64,000 nt of DNA from Caulobacteraceae bacterium (GCA_016703335.1 JADJCG010000011.1:78712-142711); one strand, 5' to 3'. Counted from the stretch's first letter, positions 34,889 through 43,853 are shown. Notes: generated by a model from the letters alone, not told the origin. Numbers and translations: made by a program.

Positions 34889-34902
34889 TTGACCAACATC
34901 AA
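34889..34902 (+). promoter_or_regulatory. FNR/Dnr-type box upstream of hemN
   Basis: TTGACCAACATCAA, one mismatch from the palindromic consensus. The centre is 40 bases from the hemN ATG, so a -41.5 arrangement would start transcription at or next to the start codon (leaderless). It probably drives hemN through the downstream FAD-dehydrogenase gene. Confidence 0.72.
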
Positions 34903-34935
34903 TCGCTACGAGCGCCGGCGGGCCAATCATGCGCC

Positions 34936-36264
34936 ATGGATCCGCACCTTATCCCCTACGCGGAGCGGCAAGCGCCGCGTTACACATCCTATCCGAGCGC
35001 CAATCATTTTGACGCGGCGGTCGATGCACAAATCTATCGGCGATGGCTGGGGTCGATCGGCGAACGCGCTACGCTCTCGCTCTACCTTCACATCCCCTAT
35101 TGCCGGCAGCTCTGTTGGTATTGCGGCTGCAACACCTTCCTGACGCGCGGCGGCGACAGCGGTGACTTTGTCACTACGACGATGATGGAGATCGATCTTG
35201 TCGCCTCGGCGCTGGGTTCGCGCACTGTCGATGAAGTGCATTGGGGCGGCGGCACGCCCAACGTGCTCTCAGCAGCGGAGTTCTTGCGCCTCGTCCACCA
35301 TATCGACTTCTGGTTCGACATTCTGCCAGGCGCCAGGCACGCTATCGAACTTGATCCGCGTCACGTCACGGCAGAGCTTGCCCGCGCCTATGCCGCCGCG
35401 GGCGTCAGCCGCGTGTCGCTCGGCGTTCAGGACTTGAATGCGCACGTTCAAGACGCGATCGGGCGCGTGCAACCGTTCGAGCAAGTCCGCGACGCCGTCA
35501 AAACACTGCGCGATGCGGGGCTCAACGAACTTAGCTTTGATCTCATCTATGGCTTGCCGCTGCAGACCTACGCGGACGTGGCGCGAACCATCCAATTGGC
35601 GGCAGAATTGAAGCCACAGCGCATCGCGCTCTTCGGCTACGCGCACGTGCCGTGGTTTAAGCGCCGACAGCGCCTGATCAATGCCGAGGCCCTGCCCGGC
35701 GTCAGCGAGCGCTACGACCAGGCCGAGCTGGCGCGACGCATGCTCTGCGAGCTAGGCTATGAGAGCGTCGGCCTCGATCATTTCGCACTTCCCAGCGATC
35801 CGCTCGCGGCGGCCGCACGCGCAAGCTCTCTGCATCGCAATTTTCAAGGCTACGTCGCCAACGAAAGCAATGCCGTGTTGGGCTTTGGCCCCTCGGCCAT
35901 CTCTCAGTTTCCGGGTGGCTACGCGCAGAACATTTCCACCATTGGCGCGTGGCGCCATGCGGTTGAGGCTGGGACGTTGCCGATCGCGCGCGGACATGCG
36001 CTGAGCGCCGAAGACTTACGCCGCCGCGCTATCGTCCAATCGATCATGTGCAGTCTTGAAGTCGATCTAGCGCCGTGGGGCGGTTGGGACATGTTTCCCG
36101 ATGCGTATAGCGACCTCGCTCCGCTCGCCGCGGCGGGCATAGTCGAGATCAGTGGCGATGCGCTCAAAGTGCCTTCGCCGATGCGCCAATTCTCCCGTCT
36201 CGCGGCGATGGCGTTTGACGCCTACGCCTCGCCTTCCGCCACGCCCCATTCGCGCGCCGTCTGA
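34936..36264 (+). CDS. hemN: Oxygen-independent coproporphyrinogen III dehydrogenase
   Basis: 442-residue radical-SAM enzyme that makes heme precursors without oxygen, as needed for cytochromes under nitrate respiration. The cluster motif HIPYCRQLCWYCGCNT and the following GGGTPNVLSAAEFLRL are diagnostic, as are the start LIPYAERQAPRYTSYPSANHF and GYAHVPWFKRRQRLI. Spacing from the upstream FNR box implies little or no leader. It leads an operon with nnrS. Confidence 0.96.
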   Translation: MDPHLIPYAERQAPRYTSYPSANHFDAAVDAQIYRRWLGSIGERATLSLYLHIPYCRQLCWYCGCNTFLTRGGDSGDFVTTTMMEIDLVASALGSRTVDEVHWGGGTPNVLSAAEFLRLVHHIDFWFDILPGARHAIELDPRHVTAELARAYAAAGVSRVSLGVQDLNAHVQDAIGRVQPFEQVRDAVKTLRDAGLNELSFDLIYGLPLQTYADVARTIQLAAELKPQRIALFGYAHVPWFKRRQRLINAEALPGVSERYDQAELARRMLCELGYESVGLDHFALPSDPLAAAARASSLHRNFQGYVANESNAVLGFGPSAISQFPGGYAQNISTIGAWRHAVEAGTLPIARGHALSAEDLRRRAIVQSIMCSLEVDLAPWGGWDMFPDAYSDLAPLAAAGIVEISGDALKVPSPMRQFSRLAAMAFDAYASPSATPHSRAV

Positions 36265-36275
36265 AACTAGAGGCC

Positions 36276-37460
36276 ATGACCACAACGACAGCAGATCGAT
36301 ACCGGGCCTATCAGGGCCATCCACTCTTCAGCATGGGCTTTCGCCCGTTCTTCCTGTTCGCCACGCTCTGGGCCGCCCTCGCGGTTCCGGTCTGGGTCGC
36401 AGCGTTTGCAGGATGGCTGCCGATCGAGCACTTCAACCGCGACTGGCATGCGCATGAGATGCTGTTCGGCTATTTGAGCGGCGTCATCGCCGGCTTCCTG
36501 TTGACGGCAGTGCCGAACTGGACGGGACGGCTTCCGGTGACCGGCGCACCGCTTATGGCGCTTGTCCTTTTATGGTGCGCCGGTCGAGCGGCGATGCTCA
36601 TCCCGGGCTTTGCGGCGGCGCCAATGGTTGACAGCGCCTTCCTCTTCGTCTTCGCGGCCGTGATCGGGCGTGAGATCATTGCGGGCCGCAATATTCGAAA
36701 CGCGCCGGTGCTCGTGCTGCTTACGGTGCTCGCCAGCGCCAACCTGCTCTCGCATTTGCGCAACGTCGATTCAGAGCTGGCGCTGCTCGGCGAGCGCATC
36801 GGCATCGCCGTTGTCGCAACGCTTGTGGCGCTGATCGGCGGGCGCCTCGTGCCGAGCTTCACGCGCAATTGGATGGCCAAGCAAAAACTCATCCCCGAGC
36901 CCGCTTCACCTAGCCGCTTCGACGCGGTCGCGCTCGCGATTGGCGCGATCGGCCTGACCATTTGGGCTATTTCGCCGACACTCTACGCTGCAGGCTTGGC
37001 GCTCACGCTCGCGGGCGCGCTTCACTTTTTTCGGCTCGCGCGCTGGCAAGGCTGGCGGACATCAAAAGAGCCCTTAGTGCTCATCCTTCACCTTGGATAT
37101 TTCTGGCTTGCATTGGGGCTCTTGCTACAGGGTCTCGCGATCCTCGCCCCGTCCGTTGTGCCGGCGGCGTCTGGCCTTCACGCCATCACCGCCGGCGCCT
37201 TCGGCGTCATGACGCTTGCGGTGATGACGCGCGCGAGTCTGGGGCACACTGGACAGAAGCTTGCCGCGACGCCGCACATCAGCGCCATCTACATCCTGGT
37301 CAATCTCGCCGCATTGGTCCGCGTCACTGCGCCATTCCTGCCCGAGCATTACACCGTGCTCTTGGCGCTATCGGCGGCGCTTTGGAGCGGCGCTTTTGGG
37401 TGGTTTGTCTTTGTCTATGCCCCGCTTTTGCTGCGCCGACGCCAAGCAGCCACGGCGTGA
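36276..37460 (+). CDS. nnrS: NnrS-family heme/copper membrane protein
   Basis: 394 residues with about twelve membrane helices. Conserved NnrS segments include FSMGFRPFFLFATLWAALAVPVW, DWHAHEMLFGYLSGVIAGFLLTAVPNWTGR, RLVPSFTRNWMA and GVMTLAVMTRASLGHTG. NnrS protects cells against NO-derived iron stress and is usually controlled by NO- or oxygen-responsive FNR relatives. It follows hemN after 11 bases. Confidence 0.93.
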   Translation: MTTTTADRYRAYQGHPLFSMGFRPFFLFATLWAALAVPVWVAAFAGWLPIEHFNRDWHAHEMLFGYLSGVIAGFLLTAVPNWTGRLPVTGAPLMALVLLWCAGRAAMLIPGFAAAPMVDSAFLFVFAAVIGREIIAGRNIRNAPVLVLLTVLASANLLSHLRNVDSELALLGERIGIAVVATLVALIGGRLVPSFTRNWMAKQKLIPEPASPSRFDAVALAIGAIGLTIWAISPTLYAAGLALTLAGALHFFRLARWQGWRTSKEPLVLILHLGYFWLALGLLLQGLAILAPSVVPAASGLHAITAGAFGVMTLAVMTRASLGHTGQKLAATPHISAIYILVNLAALVRVTAPFLPEHYTVLLALSAALWSGAFGWFVFVYAPLLLRRRQAATA

Positions 37461-37477
37461 GCGCGAAGGAAGCTCAG

Positions 37478-38653
37478 ATGAGCGATTATGATCTGATCAT
37501 CGTTGGCGCCGGACCCGCGGGCCTCAGCCTCGCCGCGCGGCTGGCGGGAGCGCCGCTCCGTATCGCGCTTATTGACAAGTCGTCCGAAGCGGCGCTGAGC
37601 GAACCCGCCTATGATGGGCGCGAGATCGCGCTCACCCGAACATCAATCGAACGCCTGCGCACACTTGGCGCCTGGCAACGCCTTAGGGCAGAGGAAGCCG
37701 CCCCGCTCGTGCGCGCCGAAGTGCTGGACGGCGCCTCTTCTTACGTCTTGCCCTTCACCGATCGCCGCGGTCGCGAGCCGTTGGGGGCGCTCGTCTCCAA
37801 CGCCGCCCTCCGACGCGCTTTGTTCGAGTGTGTCCAAGTTCAAAGCAATTGCGATCTGTTCACCGGGCGTACGGCGCACATCGGCGACATCGATGACAAA
37901 GGCGCCAGCGTGCAGCTACAAAATGACCGCGCGCTCGCAGCCAAGCTCATAGTGGCGGCGGACACGCGGTTCTCGGCCTTGCGCCAGAGCCAGGGCATCG
38001 GCGCGCGCATGGTCGACTTTGGCCGCACCATGCTGGTTTGCCGCGTGCGCCACACGCGGGCGCACAACAACATCGCCACCGAATGGTTCGATCGCGGCCA
38101 AACCATTGCGATGCTGCCGTTGCTGGAGGGCCAATCATCTTTCGTACTGACACTCGACACGCTCGACATGGCGGGGATCAAAGCATTGAGCGCGGAAGCG
38201 TTCGCACGCGAGATCGAACGCCGCACGCAACGCCGCTGGGGCGATATCACGCTCACGAGCGAGCGCTTCTATTATCCCTTGGTCGCCGTCTATGCCGATC
38301 GCTTCGTTGCGCCCAGATTTGCACTGCTGGGCGATGCCGCCGTCGGCATGCATCCAGTCACCGCGCATGGCTTCAATTTCGGCCTCAAGGGCGCCTTCGC
38401 GCTCGGGCGCGAGATCCTCGCCGCACAACGGGACGGTCGCGATATTGGCGCCAGCCGCGGCCTTAGCCATTACGAGCGAGATCACAAACGCGCCACGCTC
38501 CCGCTCTTTGCCGCCACCAACGCGATCGCCAAACTCTACGCTGACGAACGCATAATCGCGCGTTGGGCGCGCGGCGCGGGCCTTCGCTTAATGAACGCCA
38601 CGCCGGGCGCGCGTCGGATCGTCGAAGCGAGCCTCAGCGGCGCGGACGCATGA
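37478..38653 (+). CDS. UbiH/UbiM/Coq6-family flavin hydroxylase
   Basis: 391-residue FAD monooxygenase of the ubiquinone-hydroxylase family: dinucleotide motif DLIIVGAGPAGLSLAARLAG, the GD motif LGDAAVGMHPVTAHGFNFGLKGAFALGREI and the DGREIALTRTSIERLRTLG segment. Which ring position it hydroxylates cannot be read from sequence; a UbiM-like broad enzyme is plausible. GAAGGA precedes ATG 37478. Its stop overlaps the next start. Confidence 0.85.
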   Translation: MSDYDLIIVGAGPAGLSLAARLAGAPLRIALIDKSSEAALSEPAYDGREIALTRTSIERLRTLGAWQRLRAEEAAPLVRAEVLDGASSYVLPFTDRRGREPLGALVSNAALRRALFECVQVQSNCDLFTGRTAHIGDIDDKGASVQLQNDRALAAKLIVAADTRFSALRQSQGIGARMVDFGRTMLVCRVRHTRAHNNIATEWFDRGQTIAMLPLLEGQSSFVLTLDTLDMAGIKALSAEAFAREIERRTQRRWGDITLTSERFYYPLVAVYADRFVAPRFALLGDAAVGMHPVTAHGFNFGLKGAFALGREILAAQRDGRDIGASRGLSHYERDHKRATLPLFAATNAIAKLYADERIIARWARGAGLRLMNATPGARRIVEASLSGADA

Positions 38654-40182
38654 AAGCGGCCCAGAGCCTCCTGGCGCTCGCCGCTCGCGAGGGCGTGCGC
38701 GCCTGCTTTGCCAATCCTGGCACCTCGGAAATGCATCTCGTCGCGGCGCTCGATTCCGCACCGGACATCCGTCCGGTCTTATGTCTGTTCGAGGGGGTGG
38801 CGACGGGCGCAGCCGATGGGTACGGTCGCATGATGCAGGCGCCGGCGCTGACGCTACTGCATCTGGGGCCTGGTCTTGGTAACGGCCTCGCCAATTTGCA
38901 CAACGCCTATCGCGCGCGAACGCCGATCGTTTCGCTGATCGGCGAACACGCCACCTATCATCGCGTCAACAACCCGCCTCTGGCCAGCGACATCGCATCG
39001 ATCGCGCGGCCAGTGTCGGCATGGCTAAAAACCGCCGAGAGCGCGGCCGAGCTTCTTATCCTCACGCAGGACGCGATCGAAGCAGCACGCCAAACCGGTC
39101 CGGCAACGCTCATTCTTCCGGCCGATGTCGCCTGGAGCGATGAAGAACCCACAGCACCTGCGCCGCCGCTCAAACAGCGCGAGAGTTTTGATGATGGCCA
39201 TTGGGACGAAGCCGCGCGTCTGCTTGGGCCGCGTACATTGCTCTTGCTGGGTGGTCGGTTTTTGTCCGCCAACGCCTGCGCCGCCGCGCAACGCATCGCC
39301 GCCAAGACTGGCGCGCTCGCTTTGATCGAGACATTCCCTGTGCGCGTCCGACGAGAAGGCGCGGGAGCGGGCCTGAAGCGCCTGCCCTATCTCAGCGAGA
39401 TGGCGGCCGCTTCTCTTTCGCATATCGATACGGTCATCCTCGCGGGCGCTGCCTATCCAGTGGCGTTCTTTGCCCTTCCCGGCCGGCCCACAACGCTTGC
39501 GCCCGATCATGCGCGCATCCTGGAGATCGCCGCGCCCGGCTTCAACATCGAGCGCGCGCTCACCTCGATCGCAGCGCTCGTGCAAGCCAATATCGACCTG
39601 CCTCGCGCCGGCGAGGCGCCTGTCAACCCCAATGGCGGCGCGATCGATCCCATGGCTTTGGCGCAAAGCATCGCGGCGACCCTGCCGGACAACGCCATTG
39701 TCTGCGACGAGTCCAACACGGCCGGGCTCTTCTGTTACGAGGCCGCGGCGTCAGCGGCGGCGCACGACTGGCTGACACTGACGGGCGGCGCGATTGGTCA
39801 AGGGCTGCCGTTGGCGACGGGCGCGGCCATCGCGTGTCCAGATAGGCGCGTGCTCGCGCTCGAGGCCGATGGCAGCGCGCTCTATACGATCCAAGCCTTG
39901 TGGACGCAGGCGCGCGAGGGTCTCCACGTCACCAACGTCATCCTCAACAATGGCGCCTACGCCATCCTGCGTCTGGAAATGATGCGCGCGGGCGTCAACG
40001 AATTGTCGGAAGCCGCCGGCGCGCTGTTTGACCTTAAACATCCGGCGATCGATTTTTGTGCGCTGGCGCGAGGCTTCGGCGTGCCCGCCGAGCGGGTCGA
40101 AACGGCGGCCAAACTTGTCGCGGCGCTCGAACGCAGTTTCGCCACGCCGGGCCCCGCCTTGATCGAGGTGATGATCCGTTGA
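38650..40182 (+). CDS. ThDP-dependent decarboxylase / acetolactate-synthase-like enzyme
   Basis: 510 residues. The N-terminal catalytic Glu is in CLFEGVATGAADGYGRM and the ThDP/metal-binding motif in LALEADGSALYTIQALWTQ...VILNNGAYAILRLEM. Benzoylformate decarboxylase, acetolactate synthase and related enzymes share this. The partner gene is an FAD-linked dehydrogenase coupled by overlap, so together they could oxidise a 2-hydroxyacid and decarboxylate the resulting 2-oxoacid. The substrate is not determinable from sequence alone. Confidence 0.82.
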   Translation: MKAAQSLLALAAREGVRACFANPGTSEMHLVAALDSAPDIRPVLCLFEGVATGAADGYGRMMQAPALTLLHLGPGLGNGLANLHNAYRARTPIVSLIGEHATYHRVNNPPLASDIASIARPVSAWLKTAESAAELLILTQDAIEAARQTGPATLILPADVAWSDEEPTAPAPPLKQRESFDDGHWDEAARLLGPRTLLLLGGRFLSANACAAAQRIAAKTGALALIETFPVRVRREGAGAGLKRLPYLSEMAAASLSHIDTVILAGAAYPVAFFALPGRPTTLAPDHARILEIAAPGFNIERALTSIAALVQANIDLPRAGEAPVNPNGGAIDPMALAQSIAATLPDNAIVCDESNTAGLFCYEAAASAAAHDWLTLTGGAIGQGLPLATGAAIACPDRRVLALEADGSALYTIQALWTQAREGLHVTNVILNNGAYAILRLEMMRAGVNELSEAAGALFDLKHPAIDFCALARGFGVPAERVETAAKLVAALERSFATPGPALIEVMIR

Positions 40183-41570
40183 GCACATTACCCAACGCGC
40201 TCAGCGCCCAGCTCCAGACATTACTGGGCGTGCGCTTCAGCCGCGCCGAGGCGGTTCGCAATCAGCACGCGGGCGCGGGCATGCACTTGCCGCCGTTGCC
40301 GCCCCAGGCCGTCGCCATGGTGCAGAATCTGGAAGAGATCATCGCCGTCGTGCGCGCCTGCGCCGAGCATGACGCCCCGATCATCCCCTATGGCGCGGGC
40401 ACTTCGCTTGAATGCCATGTCGGCGCCCCGCGCGGCGGCATCGCGATTGACGTCTCGGGCATGAAGCAGCTGCTGCGCTTGAGTATCGAAGATCAGGACT
40501 GCACGGTGCAGGCGGGCCTCACGCGCCTCGCCCTGAACGAGGAGCTCAGACACACGGGTCTCTTCTTCCCGGTCGATCCGGGCGCCAACGCCACGATCGG
40601 CGGCATGGCCTCAACCCGCGCTTCGGGCACGACGACGTTGCGCTATGGCGGCATGCGCGAGAACGTCATCGCGCTTACGGTCGTCACCGCCGATGGACGC
40701 GTCATCAAGACGGCCAGCCGCGCACGCAAATCGGCGGCGGGGTACGACCTCACCCATCTTTTTGTCGGCAGTGAAGGCACGCTCGGGGTCATCGCCGAGG
40801 TGACGTTGAGGCTTCACCCAGTTCCGGAGGCCGCCAGCGCGGCGGTGTGCTCGTTCGAGACCGCGCACGGCGCGACAGCGACCGTGATCGAAGCCGTGCA
40901 ATGCGGCTTGCCCTTGGCGCGCGCGGAATATCTCGACGCCGCAGCGATTGTTGCGGTGAACCGCGCTTTCGCCACCGATCACCCCGAGCGCGAGACGCTC
41001 TTTCTGGAGTTCCACGGATCGCCGCGTGAGGTGGAGGAGTGCGCCGCCCGCGCCCGTGCGATTGCCGATGCGCATGGCGGCGGCGCGTTTCGCTGGGCGC
41101 TCGACAGCGAAGCGCGCAATGAACTTTGGAAGGCGCGGCATAATGCAGGTCTGGCGGCGCTGGGCTTGAGGCCAGGTGCGCGGCCTTGGTCGACGGACGT
41201 CTGCGTGCCCATTAGCCAGCTTTCAGACTGCATTGACGCCACCAAGCGCGACATCGGCGCCCTCGCCTTTCCGGCCATTGTGCTGGGACATATTGGCGAT
41301 GGCAATTTCCACGTGGTTCTCTTGATTGACGCTACGAGCGCCGAGGAAGTCGCCGCCGCCAAGAGCTTCAATGACAAGCTCGTCGCGCGTGCGATCGCCA
41401 TGGACGGCACCTGCACCGGTGAACACGGCATCGGCATCGGCAAGCGCGAGTCGCTGCGCGAAGAGCTTGGGCCGGCGGTCGATGTCATGGCCGACATCAA
41501 GCTTGCGCTCGACCGGCGCTCGATCATGAACCCTGACAAGATCTTCAAGCCGCTGCGCCACTTCAACTGA
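40179..41570 (+). CDS. FAD-linked D-2-hydroxyacid dehydrogenase (D-lactate/glycolate type)
   Basis: 463 residues of the GlcD/Dld family. FAD-binding region: PIIPYGAGTSLECHVGAPRGGIAIDVSGM, DPGANATIGGMASTRASGTTTLRYG and LFVGSEGTLGVIAEVTLRL. The C-terminal domain has HIGDGNFHVVLLID and GTCTGEHGIGIGKRE. The best start is a TTG at 40179 that overlaps the preceding stop. It likely feeds quinone during nitrate respiration. The stop overlaps the convergent lyase gene by 8 bases. Confidence 0.88.
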   Translation: MSTLPNALSAQLQTLLGVRFSRAEAVRNQHAGAGMHLPPLPPQAVAMVQNLEEIIAVVRACAEHDAPIIPYGAGTSLECHVGAPRGGIAIDVSGMKQLLRLSIEDQDCTVQAGLTRLALNEELRHTGLFFPVDPGANATIGGMASTRASGTTTLRYGGMRENVIALTVVTADGRVIKTASRARKSAAGYDLTHLFVGSEGTLGVIAEVTLRLHPVPEAASAAVCSFETAHGATATVIEAVQCGLPLARAEYLDAAAIVAVNRAFATDHPERETLFLEFHGSPREVEECAARARAIADAHGGGAFRWALDSEARNELWKARHNAGLAALGLRPGARPWSTDVCVPISQLSDCIDATKRDIGALAFPAIVLGHIGDGNFHVVLLIDATSAEEVAAAKSFNDKLVARAIAMDGTCTGEHGIGIGKRESLREELGPAVDVMADIKLALDRRSIMNPDKIFKPLRHFN

Positions 41571-42930
41571 GCGGGGCGAAGATCGCGGTGAAATGCCTCA
41601 GCGCTTTGGGCTCGCGCACGACGCGCAAGCCCTTTAGCGTCTTGCGCTTTTCATGCACGGCGAGGATCGTCTCCACGACATAATCAGCATGAGATTGCGT
41701 GTAGACGCGCCGCGGCATCGCCAAGCGCACCAATTCAAGCCGTGCGGCGCGCTCGCCCCCGTCGGGCTGGCGGCCGAACATGACGCTGCCGATCTCACAC
41801 CCGCGCACGCCGCCCTCTTCGTAGAGCGCCACCGCTAGCGCCTGGCCGGGATAGGCGAGCGCTGGGATGTGAGGAAGCATGGCGCCGGCGTCGAGAAAGA
41901 CCGCATGCCCGCCGGCTGGGCGAACCACTGGCACGCCGGCCGCGATCAAACGCTCCAGCACATATTCATTCACGCGCACGCGATAACGCAGATAATCTTC
42001 GTCGACGATCTCGCTCAAACCCTGGGCTATGGCGTCGAGGTCGCGTCCGGCGAGGCCCCCATAGGTGGGAAAACCCTCGGTCAGGATGAGCCGGGTTCGC
42101 GCGCGCTCGGCTAAATCATCGTCGTTGAGCGCAAGCCAGCCGCCAATATTTGCGAACGCGTCCTTTTTCGCCGACATGGTCATGCCGTCGGCGCAGGCGA
42201 AGATCTCGCGCACGATGTCGGGTACGGCGCGATCGCCTTGCCCCGGCTCCCTTTGCTTGATGAACCAGGCATTCTCAGCGAAGCGGCAGCCGTCGATGAT
42301 GAAGCACTTGTCGTGCGCGTGCGCCAAAGCGGCGACGCGTTTGATGTTGGCAAGACTGGCGGGCTGTCCGCCACCGGCATTGTTGGTGATGGTCATCATC
42401 ACACACGGGATGCGATTGCCTTCGGCGGCCAGCAACTTTTCGAGCCGCTCGACATCCATATTGCCCTTGAAAGGGTAATCCGAAGCGGGCTCGTCGGCTT
42501 CAGCGCCCAGGAGATCGAGAGCGATCGCGCCTGTGGCTTCGATATTGGCGCGCGTCGTATCGAAATGGGTATTGGAGGGAATGAGACGGTCCGCGCCGCC
42601 CAGCAAGGCGAACAGGATGGATTCCGCGGCGCGCCCTTGATGCGTCGGGATCACATGCTTGAACGGCATCAGCCGTTTTACGGCGGCCTCAAACCGCCCA
42701 AAGGAGGTTGAGCCGGCATAAGATTCATCGCCGCGCATCAGCGCCGCCCATTGCTCGGCGCTCATCGCGGCGACACCGGAATCGGTCAACAGATCGATGA
42801 TGATGTCTTCAGCGCGGATCGAGAAAAGATTGTAACCGGCGCGGACAAGTATCCCTTTGCGCTCTTCCGTGCTCGTCATCCGGATCGGTTCAACGGACTT
42901 GATCCGGAAGGGCTCGATGATGGTGCGCAT
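41563..42930 (-). CDS. Tryptophanase / tyrosine phenol-lyase family enzyme
   Basis: 455-residue PLP-dependent beta-eliminating lyase that splits Trp or Tyr to indole or phenol plus pyruvate and ammonia. Family signatures: TIIEPFRIKSVEPIRMT at the start, IPTHQGRAAESILF, GNMDVERL, MTITNNAGGGQPAS, the PLP lysine in MTMSAKKDAFANIGGWL and RLELVRLAMPRRVYTQSHADYV. I chose ATG 42930, not the TTG six bases earlier. The FNR box centre is 43 bases upstream. Tryptophanase and tyrosine phenol-lyase are hard to tell apart by eye. Confidence 0.9.
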   Translation of the reverse strand: MRTIIEPFRIKSVEPIRMTSTEERKGILVRAGYNLFSIRAEDIIIDLLTDSGVAAMSAEQWAALMRGDESYAGSTSFGRFEAAVKRLMPFKHVIPTHQGRAAESILFALLGGADRLIPSNTHFDTTRANIEATGAIALDLLGAEADEPASDYPFKGNMDVERLEKLLAAEGNRIPCVMMTITNNAGGGQPASLANIKRVAALAHAHDKCFIIDGCRFAENAWFIKQREPGQGDRAVPDIVREIFACADGMTMSAKKDAFANIGGWLALNDDDLAERARTRLILTEGFPTYGGLAGRDLDAIAQGLSEIVDEDYLRYRVRVNEYVLERLIAAGVPVVRPAGGHAVFLDAGAMLPHIPALAYPGQALAVALYEEGGVRGCEIGSVMFGRQPDGGERAARLELVRLAMPRRVYTQSHADYVVETILAVHEKRKTLKGLRVVREPKALRHFTAIFAPLS

Positions 42931-42966
42931 GGCCAAGAAGCCTAGGGCTTGGTCTCGCGCTGGCGT

Positions 42967-42980
42967 TTGATGCGCATCAA
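42967..42980 (-). promoter_or_regulatory. FNR/Dnr-type box of the beta-eliminating lyase gene
   Basis: Perfect consensus TTGATGCGCATCAA. With a -41.5 placement the transcript would start near 42932, two bases before the ATG at 42930. Confidence 0.78.
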
Positions 42981-42984
42981 GACG

Positions 42985-43200
42985 TCAGATGAACCGGAAC
43001 CCAAGCGGTGACGAGGCGAGCTTCTCGCCCGTCAACAGCCGCACCACGATCAGGGCCTCGCCGTCGCGAACTTCATGGCCCGGCAAGCCGGTCACGAGCG
43101 GATGCGTCCTCAGGATTGTCAGCCAGATGGTGGGAAAGTCACTGCCACGACCGCGCGCCGACTCGCATTGATGCAACAGGTCGAGAGCCGCTCTGTCCAT
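42985..43200 (-). CDS. 71-residue protein of unknown function
   Basis: ATG 43200 is chosen because GGGGAG lies eight bases upstream. The protein is compact and mixed-charge (SDFPTIWLTILRTHPLVTGLPGHEVRDGEALIVVRLLTGEKLASSPLGFRFI) with no membrane helix. An FNR-like box is centred about 55 bases upstream. Not recognised. It is probably real because of the ribosome-binding site and promoter element. Confidence 0.6.
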   Translation of the reverse strand: MDRAALDLLHQCESARGRGSDFPTIWLTILRTHPLVTGLPGHEVRDGEALIVVRLLTGEKLASSPLGFRFI

Positions 43201-43247
43201 CAACACATCTCCCCGGCGTCAGCTTGGCGGCGGTTTAAGAACGAGTA

Positions 43248-43261
43248 TTGATCGAGATCAT
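43248..43261 (-). promoter_or_regulatory. FNR-like box upstream of the 71-residue gene
   Basis: TTGATCGAGATCAT, one mismatch to the consensus at the last base. A -41.5 placement would give a start near 43213 and a 13-base leader containing GGGGAG. Confidence 0.55.
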
Positions 43262-43316
43262 GGACAAGAACCCAAAAATCCGATCGGGCCCTGCGACGTT
43301 GCAGCGCGCTTCAAGC

Positions 43317-43330
43317 TTGACCTTCATCAA
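43317..43330 (+). promoter_or_regulatory. FNR/Dnr-type box upstream of the AhpD-like gene
   Basis: TTGACCTTCATCAA, one mismatch to the consensus. Its centre is about 165 bases upstream of the ATG at 43489, so it would need a long leader or a different promoter geometry. Confidence 0.55.
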
Positions 43331-43488
43331 ACGCATCATTTTGGCGGCGTGTTTTTCTGAGTTCGGCGCCCCCGCGCGCTGAATGGCCAGCCGCCCGCAC
43401 CGTGGAGGCGCGGAACGCTCGGTCAGGCACGCCGCTCCGCGTCACAACGGAGCGGCTTGCTCTTTGCGCTGAAGGAACGGCGAGACAG

Positions 43489-43836
43489 ATGACAACCGAT
43501 TATGGCGCGCGCATTGCCGAGATCGACGAGTACGCCATCGAATTGCGCAAGCTCATCCCCGATACTGTCAGTGCGTTCGCCGGTTTGTCGAAGGCCGCGC
43601 AAGCGCCCGGATCGCTGGACAAGAAAACCAAGGAATTGCTGGCGCTCGCCATTTCCGTGGCGATCCGCTGTGATGGCTGCGTGGCTTATCATACACGCGG
43701 AGCGGCGCGCACGGGCGCTACGCGCCTTGAAGTGGCTGAGACGCTTGGCGTCGCCATTCAGATGGGCGGTGGCCCCAGCATGAATTATGCAGCCGACGCG
43801 CTGCGCGCATTCGACCAGTTCAACGTCAAAGCCTGA
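43489..43836 (+). CDS. AhpD/carboxymuconolactone-decarboxylase-like protein
   Basis: 115 residues with the AhpD-type redox pair in ISVAIRCDGCVAYHTRGAARTGATRLEVAETLGVAIQMGGGPSMNYAADAL (CxxC followed by the conserved His). Members reduce peroxide-active partners or act in small-molecule metabolism. Its upstream FNR-type box suggests anaerobic or NO-linked expression. It converges with the toxin gene of the next module. Confidence 0.85.
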   Translation: MTTDYGARIAEIDEYAIELRKLIPDTVSAFAGLSKAAQAPGSLDKKTKELLALAISVAIRCDGCVAYHTRGAARTGATRLEVAETLGVAIQMGGGPSMNYAADALRAFDQFNVKA

Positions 43837-43853
43837 TCGAGATCGGCGCGGAT

